Assembly: GCA_029261855.1 (NCBI GenBank)
Contig: JAJDAN010000042.1
Coordinates: 124,001-188,000, forward strand
DNA from: Deltaproteobacteria bacterium
Lineage (GTDB): Bacteria; Myxococcota_A; UBA9160; UBA4427
DNA: 64,000 bases
Direction: 5' to 3'
Positions within the stretch are counted from its first letter, which is position 1. Each line of letters opens with the position of its first letter. Of the stretch, positions 55,697 to 64,000 are shown piece after piece. The position numbers and the translations under genes were made by a program. Below the pieces are notes generated by a model, which was given only the letters and a program-made list of their open reading frames with translations, had not been told where the DNA came from and did not search any database.

Positions 55697-57691
55697 GTGA
55701 GCTACCAGGTCATCGCGCGAAAGTGGCGTCCCCAGACCTTCGACGAGGTCACGGCACAGAGCCACGTCACGACGCCCCTCCGCAATGCGATCCGGACCGA
55801 ACGCATCCCCCACGCGATCCTGTTCACGGGCCCCCGTGGCGTGGGCAAGACCACCCTCGCCCGCATCCTCGCGCGCTGCCTGAACTGCGAGAACGGGCCC
55901 ACGGAATCGCCCTGCGGCACCTGCTCGGCGTGCAAGGAAATCTCCGAGGGCCGCTCGACGGACGTCCAGGAAGTCGACGCCGCGAGCCGCACCAGCGTCG
56001 ACGACGTGCGCGGGCTGATCGAAGCGATCCGCTATGCGCCCAGCCCGGGCAAGTACCGCATCTTCGTGGTCGACGAAGTACACATGCTTTCGGCTGCGGC
56101 GTTCAACGCGCTGCTCAAGACCCTCGAAGAGCCGCCGCCCTCGAGCCTGTTCGTGTTCGCCACCACGAACCCCGAGAAGATCCCGTTCACCGTCCTCTCC
56201 CGCTGCCAGCGCTACGACCTGCGCCGGATCTCCACCAAGGAGATCAGCGCGAGGCTGCGCGCCATCGCCGAGGCCGAGGACATCACGATTTCCGACTCGA
56301 GCCTGCTGGCCATCGGCCGCGAAGGCGACGGGTCGATGCGCGACGCCCAGACGCTGTTCGACCAGGTGATCGCCTACGGCGGCACGGACGTGCGCGACGA
56401 GGTCGTGAGCGAGGTGCTCGACCTCATCGACCGCCGCCTGCTGCTCGAGATCCTCGAGGCCTGCGTGGATTCGAACCCCGCCGCCGTCCTCGAAGCCTGC
56501 GCGAAGGCCGCTTCCGGCGGCAGCGACCCCAAGCGCCTGTCCGAAGTGCTGGTCGGTCTGCTGCGCGACCTGGTCGTGTTGCGGGTCGCGCCGGATTCCG
56601 AAGGACTGGTCGAGGGCAGCGACGACGAGATCGCCGAGCTGCGCTCCCTGGCCGAACGCACCGAGCCGGCGCGCCTGCGGCGCATGTTCCGCGCCCTGGT
56701 GCGCGAGCAGGAAGACCTGGCCTGGGCGCCGGACGCACTCGCCGTCCTCGAGATGGCGCTCGTGCGAGTCGCCACCCTGGCCGCCGGCGACGACGTGTCG
56801 CGACTGCTCGGGCGCATCGAATCCCTCGAACGCACCCTGGCCGGAGGCGGCCCCGCCGGCCCCGGAAGCGGAGGTCGCGGATCTTCGGGAGGAGGTGCCG
56901 GCGGCAAGGCCAAGCGTTTCTCCGGACCGGGCCGCGACGCCACCCGTCCGCAGCAGCCGACGATCACCGCCGCCGCGCCCCAGAGCGGTGCGACCGCGTC
57001 CCAGGCCAGCGACAGCGCGGCGGAGCCGGTCTCCGCGGCGCCAGTGGAGCCGGTGGAGCTGCCAGCGACGGCGCCGACGACCTCGCCCGCCTCGCCCGCC
57101 TCGCCCGCCCCGACCGCCCCGCCCGTCGCGAGCGTCCCGGAGCCCAGCCCGACCGCCCCGACCCCGCAGCCCGTCACGCTCACGCCGCCCACGCGGCCCG
57201 CACCACAGACTCCGGCTCCGGCCCCGGACGCGCCCGGCATCGGTGCGCCCCTGGACATCGTGTTCGACCGGTTGCGCGCGCGCACCCGGGACGTGAGCGC
57301 CGGGTTGTTCGCGGTGCTCCAGAACGTGCGGCTGGCGGCGCGCGAGCCCGGCCTGCTCCGCTTCGAGACGGCCAACGACTTCGCGCGCAAGCGCCTCGCG
57401 GACCGCAGCGCCGACCTCGAGTCGATCTGCAGCACGTTCTTCGGCGAAGCCACGAAGATCGAGGTGGCGGAAGCCGTCACGGCAAGCCGCGCCGAGACCA
57501 AGCCGCACCACGAGGACACCCGACGCTTGCGACACGAAGCGCTGAACCATCCGCTCGTGAACACGGCCCTCGAGGTTCTCGAGGCCGACATCGTCGAGAT
57601 CCGTCCCCTCGGCACACGCGGACCCGTCCGGACCTCGGTTCCCCCGATGCCGGATGCCGACCTCGACGATCTGGACCCGGCCACCACATGA
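55697..57691 (+). CDS. dnaX: DNA polymerase III subunit gamma/tau
   Basis: VSYQVIARKWRPQTFDEVTAQSHVTTPLRNAI...GPRGVGKTTLARILARCLNC; GTG start. Confidence 0.96.
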   Translation: MSYQVIARKWRPQTFDEVTAQSHVTTPLRNAIRTERIPHAILFTGPRGVGKTTLARILARCLNCENGPTESPCGTCSACKEISEGRSTDVQEVDAASRTSVDDVRGLIEAIRYAPSPGKYRIFVVDEVHMLSAAAFNALLKTLEEPPPSSLFVFATTNPEKIPFTVLSRCQRYDLRRISTKEISARLRAIAEAEDITISDSSLLAIGREGDGSMRDAQTLFDQVIAYGGTDVRDEVVSEVLDLIDRRLLLEILEACVDSNPAAVLEACAKAASGGSDPKRLSEVLVGLLRDLVVLRVAPDSEGLVEGSDDEIAELRSLAERTEPARLRRMFRALVREQEDLAWAPDALAVLEMALVRVATLAAGDDVSRLLGRIESLERTLAGGGPAGPGSGGRGSSGGGAGGKAKRFSGPGRDATRPQQPTITAAAPQSGATASQASDSAAEPVSAAPVEPVELPATAPTTSPASPASPAPTAPPVASVPEPSPTAPTPQPVTLTPPTRPAPQTPAPAPDAPGIGAPLDIVFDRLRARTRDVSAGLFAVLQNVRLAAREPGLLRFETANDFARKRLADRSADLESICSTFFGEATKIEVAEAVTASRAETKPHHEDTRRLRHEALNHPLVNTALEVLEADIVEIRPLGTRGPVRTSVPPMPDADLDDLDPATT

Positions 57692-58035
57692 GTCCCCCGG
57701 ACCTCGCCGACATCCTGTCCAAGGCCCAGGAGATGCAGGGGCGACTCGCGGAGATCCAACGCGAGCTCGCCACCCGGCGCTTCGAGGGTTCCGCCGGCGG
57801 CGGCATGGTGACCGCCGTCGTCAGTGGCGAGCTGCGCGTGCTCTCCGTCGAAGTCGAGCCGGGTCTCGTGACCGGCGGCGACCGCGAGATGATCCAGGAC
57901 CTGTGCGCGGCAGCCGTCAACGCGGCGCTCGCGAACGCCCAACAAGGTGCCCAGGAAGAGATGCAGCGCCTGACGGGCGGCCTCGGGATCCCGGGCCTCG
58001 GTGGGCTCGGCGGCTTCGGCACGGGAGGCGGCTGA
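57688..58035 (+). CDS. ybaB: YbaB/EbfC family nucleoid-associated protein
   Basis: KAQEMQGRLAEIQRELATRRFEGSAGGGMVTAVVSGELRVLSVEVEP; between dnaX and recR. Confidence 0.95.
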   Translation: MSPPDLADILSKAQEMQGRLAEIQRELATRRFEGSAGGGMVTAVVSGELRVLSVEVEPGLVTGGDREMIQDLCAAAVNAALANAQQGAQEEMQRLTGGLGIPGLGGLGGFGTGGG

Positions 58036-58041
58036 GCCGGG

Positions 58042-58644
58042 ATGCGCGGATCTCCTGCGATCGACCGTGTGATCGCCAGCCTCAAGCGACTGCCCGGTAT
58101 CGGGGACAAGTCCGCCTCGCGGCTCGCCTTCTTCCTGCTGGGTGCGCCCGACAGTCTGGTTGCCGACCTCGCCGACGCCCTGAGCCGCCTGAAGCAGGAA
58201 ACGGTCATGTGCGCCGACTGCTTCAACCTGGGGGACCGCACGCCCTGCCCCATCTGCTCGGACGACCGCCGGGACGACTCGCTGCTGTGCGTCGTCGAAG
58301 AGCCCGCAGACCTGTCCGCCATCGAGAAGAGCGGCAGCTTCAAGGGCCGCTACCACGTCCTTGGCGGCACCCTGTCCCCCATCGACGGGATGGGCCCGGG
58401 GGAGCTGCGGATCGGCGAACTCGAGCGGCGTGTGCGGTCCGGGGGCATCCGCGAGGTCATCCTCGCCACCAACCCCAACGCCGAGGGCGACGCGACGGCC
58501 CACTACATTGGCGATCGCCTGCGGCCCGCCGGGGTGCTGGTGTCCCGGATCGCCTACGGCATGCCTCTTGGCGGAGACCTCGAGTACGCGGACCACGTGA
58601 CGGTGGGTCGTTCGCTCGAAAACCGCCGCAAGTTCAGCGACTAA
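58042..58644 (+). CDS. recR: Recombination protein RecR
   Basis: LKRLPGIGDKSASRLAFFLL, C4 zinc finger CADCFNLGDRTPCPIC, Toprim VVEEPADLSAIE. Confidence 0.97.
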   Translation: MRGSPAIDRVIASLKRLPGIGDKSASRLAFFLLGAPDSLVADLADALSRLKQETVMCADCFNLGDRTPCPICSDDRRDDSLLCVVEEPADLSAIEKSGSFKGRYHVLGGTLSPIDGMGPGELRIGELERRVRSGGIREVILATNPNAEGDATAHYIGDRLRPAGVLVSRIAYGMPLGGDLEYADHVTVGRSLENRRKFSD

Positions 58645-58651
58645 GACACAA

Positions 58652-58676
58652 GGGGGGCGCCCCGAAGGCGCCCCTC
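58652..58676 (+). terminator. Hairpin after recR (terminator candidate, no T-tract)
   Basis: GGGGCGCC-CCGAA-GGCGCCCC. Confidence 0.5.
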
Positions 58677-58823
58677 AAAACGCCCCGAGACGCGTCTCGA
58701 GGCTAAAGCGAAGCCCCAGCACAACCGATCCAAAACCGGTCAGCGAGTTGCCCCACGACCCGCTCATGGTTACCGTCCGGAAGATTGCCCTTCCATTTCG
58801 AGCGGTTACAGAGGCAGGTGCCG

Positions 58824-59312
58824 ATGTTCGACAGCCAGCTTGTGATGCTCGAGGAGGACTTCCGCAGAATTGCGGCGGTAAGCGAGCGGCTGGTCCGTGA
58901 CGCGAACTCCAAGGGCGTCTTCGTCGTCGACAAGGCCGGCCAGCTGATCGCCGAAGCCGGCGAGCTGCGCGGCATCGACAGCACCAGCCTGGCTTCCCTG
59001 ACCGCCGGCTGTATCGCCGCCACCGGCGGCCTCGCCAAGATCGTGGGCGAGGAAGAGTTCCCGATCCACTTCCACCAGGGACAGCGCGACAACCTCCACA
59101 TCACCCTGGTGGGGAGCCGCATGATCCTGGTCGTCATCTTCGACGAGCGCAGCTCGCTGGGCCTCGTCCGCCTCCGTGTCAAGAAGGCCGGCGCCGAGCT
59201 GGCCAAGGTGTTCGAGGAGATCGAGAAGAAGTCCGCGCAGCAGGCGTCCCAGGGCGCAAGCCCCTTCGCCGAAATCACCGACGATGACATCGACAATCTC
59301 TTTTCAGACTGA
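58824..59312 (+). CDS. mglB: Roadblock/LC7 GTPase-activating protein MglB
   Basis: MFDSQLVMLEEDFRRIAAVSERLVRDANSKGVFVVDKAGQLIAEAG...; precedes mglA. Confidence 0.93.
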   Translation: MFDSQLVMLEEDFRRIAAVSERLVRDANSKGVFVVDKAGQLIAEAGELRGIDSTSLASLTAGCIAATGGLAKIVGEEEFPIHFHQGQRDNLHITLVGSRMILVVIFDERSSLGLVRLRVKKAGAELAKVFEEIEKKSAQQASQGASPFAEITDDDIDNLFSD

Positions 59313-59349
59313 CCCGTTCCCTCTCACCCTGATTCCGACGGCCTGACTC

Positions 59350-59937
59350 TTGTCCTTCATCAACTATTCATCGCGAGAGATCAACTGCAAGATCGTCTAC
59401 TACGGGCCCGGCCTGTGTGGCAAGACGACCAATCTGCAGCACATCTACTCGAAGACGAACCCCGACCTCAAGGGGAAGATGATCTCGCTCGCCACGGAAA
59501 CGGAGCGCACGCTCTTCTTCGACTTCCTGCCCCTGGCGCTCGGACAGATCCGCGGCTTCAAGACCCGCTTCCATCTCTATACGGTGCCGGGCCAGGTCTT
59601 CTACGACGCCAGCCGGAAGCTCATCCTGAAGGGCGTCGACGGCGTGGTGTTCGTGGCCGATAGCCAGATCGAGCGCATGGAGGCCAACGTCGAGAGCCTC
59701 GACAACCTCAAGACGAACCTCGCCGAGCAGGGCTACGAGCTCGCGAAGCTCCCGTACGTCATCCAGTACAACAAGCGAGACCTGCCGAACGCCGCACCCC
59801 TCGAGGAAATGAAGCGCCTCCTCAACCCGAACGGCGTGACGGAGTACGAGGCCTGCGCGACCAACGGCAAGGGCGTCTTCGAGACGCTCAAGGGCGTCGC
59901 CAAGGGCGTCTTGTCCGATCTGAAGAAGCTCCGCTAG
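59350..59937 (+). CDS. mglA: MglA family Ras-like GTPase
   Basis: [39 protein letters not shown] start. Confidence 0.96.
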   Translation: MSFINYSSREINCKIVYYGPGLCGKTTNLQHIYSKTNPDLKGKMISLATETERTLFFDFLPLALGQIRGFKTRFHLYTVPGQVFYDASRKLILKGVDGVVFVADSQIERMEANVESLDNLKTNLAEQGYELAKLPYVIQYNKRDLPNAAPLEEMKRLLNPNGVTEYEACATNGKGVFETLKGVAKGVLSDLKKLR

Positions 59938-59956
59938 CAACGCGGGCGGGTTCTTC

Positions 59957-60649
59957 TCAACAGACGGTTCGGAGCTTGAGACGCGGCAGCGTCTCTCGCA
60001 GGGTCGGGTCGGCGGCGATTGCCTTGCGCAGGGCTGCGGCGGTGCCGAGCTTGCGGCCCGCGGCCAGGATGCGGTTGTCGTAGTCCTCGACGTCGATGGA
60101 CACGACGTCCGGGAACATCGTGCGGAGCGCGTGACTGACGACCGGGGCTTCGTCGAGAGCGTTGCTCACCAGGATGCCGCCCGGCGCGAGCCGCTTCTTG
60201 GCGAGGGCGAGGCCGGGGTCGGGAAGCCAGCCGGGCTTGTGCACGTCGTCGCCCTGCCCCACGAAGACGTCCTCGAAGATCGCATCGTAGTGCGCCTCGT
60301 CTTCGCGCAGGAACGCCAGGGCGTCGCCGACGACGACCTCCACGCCGAGGGCGTCGAGGTCCAGGTGCTCTCGCGCGGCGCGCACCACCGCCGCATCGAA
60401 CTCGACCCCGACGATGTGGCAGGACGGCGCGATGGCGCGCGCGATCCGCGCCGCGCTGCCGCCGCCCAGCCCGAGGACGAGCAGTCGCTTCCGTCGCTTC
60501 GGCGGTAGCGCCAGCAGCGGCGCCGCGATCGCGTCCCAGACCGAGCCCGTGACGGCGCTGCCCGGCTGATAGAACGACGCGAAGGTTCCGTCGACGATCA
60601 GCTCCCGTCCCGAGTCGCCCAGCTTGACGTGCACGCGGCCCCGCTTCAC
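59957..60649 (-). CDS. Spermidine synthase-like methyltransferase-fold protein
   Basis: RLLVLGLGGGSAARIARAIAPSCHIVGVEFDAAVVRAAREHLDLD, DAIFEDVFVGQGD; GTG start at 60649. Confidence 0.82.
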   Translation of the reverse strand: MKRGRVHVKLGDSGRELIVDGTFASFYQPGSAVTGSVWDAIAAPLLALPPKRRKRLLVLGLGGGSAARIARAIAPSCHIVGVEFDAAVVRAAREHLDLDALGVEVVVGDALAFLREDEAHYDAIFEDVFVGQGDDVHKPGWLPDPGLALAKKRLAPGGILVSNALDEAPVVSHALRTMFPDVVSIDVEDYDNRILAAGRKLGTAAALRKAIAADPTLRETLPRLKLRTVC

Positions 60650-60713
60650 CCGTTTCCTCCCTGTCGCGGCCGTTGACCTTTCTTCGCGGCCGCCGCCGCA
60701 TACAATTGCCGCC

Positions 60714-63224
60714 ATGCAGGCGACGCTGTTCTCGGAATCCGATGGAGAGACACGCGACCGGATCGTCGTCCGCATCGCCCTGCCGGTCCCCATCGATTCC
60801 GTGTTCGACTACATCGTGCCGGAAGCGATGGCGGAGAATGCCCGACCCGGGCATCGCGCGCTCGTTCCGTTCTCGGGACGCCGTCTCACCGGCGTCATCG
60901 TCGAGCGCCTCGAAGGGGTTCCGCGCCGCACAGCCGATGGCGAAGCCACGCGCAAGCTGGCGCGCATCGACCGGGTCGTAGACGAAGAGCCGGTCGTCTC
61001 CCTCGCCATGATCGGCCTGTTGCGCGAAGCCGCGCACGATCTCCTGTGCCCCATCGGGCTCGCGCTCAACCATGCGTTGCCTCCGGGCTCATCGCCCCGG
61101 GTAGCGCACCGCCTGAAGCTCACCGAGCGCGGCGCGCGCGTCCTTACCGACTCCGCCGCCAGCCCCGCGGCGCACGCGGTCCTCGAAGCGCTCCGCAAAG
61201 GCCCGCTCACACCGGCGAATCTCGCGCGACGCCTGTCCGGCGTGCAGGCACCCGTGCGCGAGCTGACCCAGGACGGGTTGATCGAGAAGATCCAGGTCGA
61301 AACGGGTCCCGGCGTGCGCGAGGCCCGGGAGCGGACGGTGCTGCTGCGCCCGGGCGTCGACACCGAAGCCGCCTGCGCCGGCGCCCTCGCGCGTGCCCCG
61401 AAGCAGGCCGAGCTCTTGCGCCGGATCGAGCGCAGCGGCGAGACGCCCACCCGCGACATCACCCAAGCGAACCCATCCGCCACGAGTCTCCTGCGCAGCC
61501 TGGCCAAGCGGGGCTTCGTCGAGTTCCGCGAGCGGATCGCGCCGCGCAACCTGCTCGGCACCGAGATCGAACGCGACAGCGAGCTGGATCTCACGAACGA
61601 GCAGAACGACGCGCTCGTGGCCATCGAAGCGGCCATGCGCGAGCAGCGTCCCGATCGCTTCCTGCTCCATGGCGTCACCGGCAGCGGCAAGACCGAGGTC
61701 TACCTGCGCGCCGTCGCCTCCGCGCTGCGGGCGGGACGCCAGGCCCTGGTGCTGGTTCCCGAGATCACCCTCACGCACCAGATCGTCGCTCGCCTGCGCG
61801 CACGCTTCGGCGACGAGCTGGCAGTCCTGCACAGCGGATTGCGTCCCGGCGAGCGGCTCGAGCAGTGGCAGCGACTGCGACGGGGCGAAGTGTCCATCGC
61901 AGTGGGCGCGCGCAGCGCGTTGTTCGCCCCCATCGAGAATCTGGGCGTGATCGTCGTCGACGAGGAGCACGACAGCGCCTACAAGAACGAAGAAGGCTTC
62001 CGCTATCACGCCCGGGACCTCGCGGAGCGGCGCGCGAAACTGGCGGGCTGCCCCGTCGTGCTCGGCACCGCGACTCCGTCCCTCGAAACCCGCTACGAGG
62101 CCGACCGCGGCGCCATGCAACGCCTGGTACTGGCGCGCCGCATCGGGGGGCGTCCGCTGCCCGCAGTCGAGATCGTCGATCTCACCGCGGAACGCGCGAA
62201 GGCGCCGCGCGGACGCAAGCTGATCCTCGCGCGGCCCTTGCGTCGGGCGATCACCGAAGCCCTCGCCGCGGGCGGTCAGACCATCCTGTTCCTGAACCGG
62301 CGCGGCTTCTCCACACAGATCTATTGCTTCGACTGCGGCTTCGCCGAGCGCTGCAAGGACTGCGACGTCGCCCTCGTCTACCACACGAGCGACGGCCGGC
62401 TGCGCTGCCACTACTGCGACTACGACAAGCTCCCGCCCGACACCTGCGGCGGCTGCGGCTCGCCCGACACTGCGCTCCTGGGCCTGGGCACCGAACGGCT
62501 CGAGGAAGAGGTCCGCATCCTGTTCCCGGATGCGCGCACCGCGCGCCTCGACCGCGATTCCGCCGCCCGCCGCGGCTTCACCGAAGGCGTCCTCGAAGCG
62601 CTGCGCACGCGCGAGATCGACATCCTGATCGGAACCCAGATGGTCGCGAAGGGGCACGACTTCCCGGGCGTGCAGCTCGTCGGCGTCGTCGCCGCGGACC
62701 TCGGGCTGCACATGCCCGATTTCCGGGCCGCCGAGCGGACCTTCCAGGTGCTGACCCAGGTGGCGGGGCGCGCGGGCCGTGCAGGCACGCCGGGCCGCGT
62801 CGTGCTGCAGACCTGCGTTCCCGACCACTACGCGATCCAGCCCGTGCAGGACCACGACTACGAGACCTTCTACCGCGAAGAGCTCGAGCACCGGGCCGCG
62901 GTCGGGTACCCACCCTTTACACGCCTGTGTCAGGTGCTGGTGTCGGGTCCCGACGAGGCCGCTACCCGCGCTGCAGCGCAGGTCCTCGCGGACGCCGCGA
63001 AGCGCGAAGCGAGTCGCACGGGAGAAGCGGGAGCCGTCGAAATCCTCGGCCCGGCCCCGTCCCCTCTCGCGCGACTGCGCGGACGCTTCCGTTTCCAGCT
63101 GCTCTTCAAGGGCGCAGACCCCGCCCTCCTCGACCGCGTGGCGCGCGACGCCGCAACACGCGCGGGCGCGCTGGCAAAGCCCCTGCGGGCCGTCGTGGAC
63201 GTGAATCCGGGCAGCATGCTATAG
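60714..63224 (+). CDS. priA: Primosomal protein N' (PriA helicase)
   Basis: LLHGVTGSGKTEVYLRAV, DEEHDSAYKNEEG, zinc-binding CFDCGFAERCKDCD...CHYCDYDKLPPDTCGGCGS. Confidence 0.97.
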   Translation: MQATLFSESDGETRDRIVVRIALPVPIDSVFDYIVPEAMAENARPGHRALVPFSGRRLTGVIVERLEGVPRRTADGEATRKLARIDRVVDEEPVVSLAMIGLLREAAHDLLCPIGLALNHALPPGSSPRVAHRLKLTERGARVLTDSAASPAAHAVLEALRKGPLTPANLARRLSGVQAPVRELTQDGLIEKIQVETGPGVREARERTVLLRPGVDTEAACAGALARAPKQAELLRRIERSGETPTRDITQANPSATSLLRSLAKRGFVEFRERIAPRNLLGTEIERDSELDLTNEQNDALVAIEAAMREQRPDRFLLHGVTGSGKTEVYLRAVASALRAGRQALVLVPEITLTHQIVARLRARFGDELAVLHSGLRPGERLEQWQRLRRGEVSIAVGARSALFAPIENLGVIVVDEEHDSAYKNEEGFRYHARDLAERRAKLAGCPVVLGTATPSLETRYEADRGAMQRLVLARRIGGRPLPAVEIVDLTAERAKAPRGRKLILARPLRRAITEALAAGGQTILFLNRRGFSTQIYCFDCGFAERCKDCDVALVYHTSDGRLRCHYCDYDKLPPDTCGGCGSPDTALLGLGTERLEEEVRILFPDARTARLDRDSAARRGFTEGVLEALRTREIDILIGTQMVAKGHDFPGVQLVGVVAADLGLHMPDFRAAERTFQVLTQVAGRAGRAGTPGRVVLQTCVPDHYAIQPVQDHDYETFYREELEHRAAVGYPPFTRLCQVLVSGPDEAATRAAAQVLADAAKREASRTGEAGAVEILGPAPSPLARLRGRFRFQLLFKGADPALLDRVARDAATRAGALAKPLRAVVDVNPGSML

Positions 63225-63233
63225 AACCGCGCC

Positions 63234-63770
63234 ATGCCTCCCCTGGAAGTGCTCCAATTTCCGGACCCTCGCCTCAAGCGCGTCAGCCGGCCTCTCGACG
63301 GCGTAGACGACGATCTGCGCGCGCTCGCGGCCGAGATGATCGAGGTGATGTACGACGAGCCGGGCATCGGCCTCGCCGCGCCCCAGGTCGGTCACGACAT
63401 CCGTCTCGTCGTGATGGACACCGAATGGAGCGATGAAGGCAGGGAAAAGGACCCCGCGGTCATCATCAACCCGGAAATCCTCACGCGCGAGGGCAAGGTC
63501 AGCTGGGAAGAAGGCTGCCTTTCCGTGCCGGACTTCACCGCCGAGGTCGAGCGGTCCGAGCACATCGTCGTGCGCTACCAGAATCTCGAAGGCGAAGAGG
63601 TGACCGAGGACGTCACCGGCCTGCGGGCCGTCTGCTTCCAGCACGAAGTCGACCATCTCGACGGCGTCCTCTTCATCGACCGCATCAGTCGCCTGCGGCG
63701 CAGCCTCTACGTGAAGCGGCGCAAGAAGCAACTGCGCCTGGAAGAGGAGCCCGCGAGCCTCGAGAGCTGA
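63234..63770 (+). CDS. def: Peptide deformylase
   Basis: GIGLAAPQVG, EEGCLSVPDF, HEVDHLDG. Confidence 0.97.
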   Translation: MPPLEVLQFPDPRLKRVSRPLDGVDDDLRALAAEMIEVMYDEPGIGLAAPQVGHDIRLVVMDTEWSDEGREKDPAVIINPEILTREGKVSWEEGCLSVPDFTAEVERSEHIVVRYQNLEGEEVTEDVTGLRAVCFQHEVDHLDGVLFIDRISRLRRSLYVKRRKKQLRLEEEPASLES

Positions 63771-63782
63771 GGAGCGGACTCC

Positions 63783-64000
63783 TTGGCCGACATCACCTCT
63801 CCCCCCCTGCGGATCGCGTTCTTCGGCACACCCGAGATCGCGGTTCCCACTCTCCTGCGATTGCTCGCGGGCCGGCACGAGGTGCCCGTCGTGGTGAGCC
63901 AACCCGACCGCCGCCGTGGTCGTGGACGCAAGACGTGTCCCTCTCCCGTGTCGGCCGCCGCCGAAGCGGCGGGCATCCCCCTGCTGCGCCCCGAACGCGT
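63783..64000 (+). CDS. fmt: Methionyl-tRNA formyltransferase (N-terminus, truncated by window end)
   Basis: TTG start; LADITSPPLRIAFFGTPEIAVPTLLRLLAGRHEVPVVVSQPDRRRGRGRK directly after def. Confidence 0.92.
   Translation, partial: MADITSPPLRIAFFGTPEIAVPTLLRLLAGRHEVPVVVSQPDRRRGRGRKTCPSPVSAAAEAAGIPLLRPER

Noticed and set aside
55697-57691. Programmed frameshift in dnaX producing gamma
   Set aside because: No A-rich slippery heptamer seen near the gamma/tau boundary; the Pro/Ala-rich linker is expected for tau.
60673-60706. Promoter for priA (TTGACC ... TACAAT)
   Set aside because: Spacing is ~22 bp, too long for a confident sigma70 promoter.

Overview
This is a GC-rich, gene-dense chromosomal window of about 64 kb. 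Gene content (mglBA, an mtEFG1/spd-type EF-G, many fatty-acyl/CoA and SDR enzymes) suggests a Myxococcota or other deltaproteobacteria-like lineage; that placement is inference. I support about 55 genes: a tRNA-Ser(CGA), an SRP RNA, and housekeeping blocks (etfBA, efp, gltA, infA, ffs-dnaX-ybaB-recR, mglBA, priA-def-fmt). Accessory content includes a two-partner secretion pair (TpsB plus a ~2,336 aa TpsA), a classical autotransporter, a ParA/acyltransferase/SDR operon with a paralogous acyltransferase/SDR pair on the other strand, an ArsS-like radical SAM/VTT/MerA-like operon, and an arsC/ECF sigma/anti-sigma operon. Best leads for follow-up: (1) a degenerate alkaline-phosphatase-superfamily protein with catalytic motifs replaced; (2) the orphan ParA-acyltransferase-SDR module; (3) a ~6-copy undescribed motif in the giant TpsA; (4) exact-period tandem micro-repeats that re-copy stop codons at convergent gene junctions (12, 13 and 25 bp periods); (5) a TetR operator that fills the spacer of its own, apparently leaderless, promoter; (6) an aminotransferase gene with no canonical start, in frame behind the gltA TAG; (7) a +1 G frameshift in an enoyl-CoA hydratase gene; (8) a Fur-like box in front of a small uncharacterised ORF. 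No CRISPR array, rRNA, prophage or transposase was seen.
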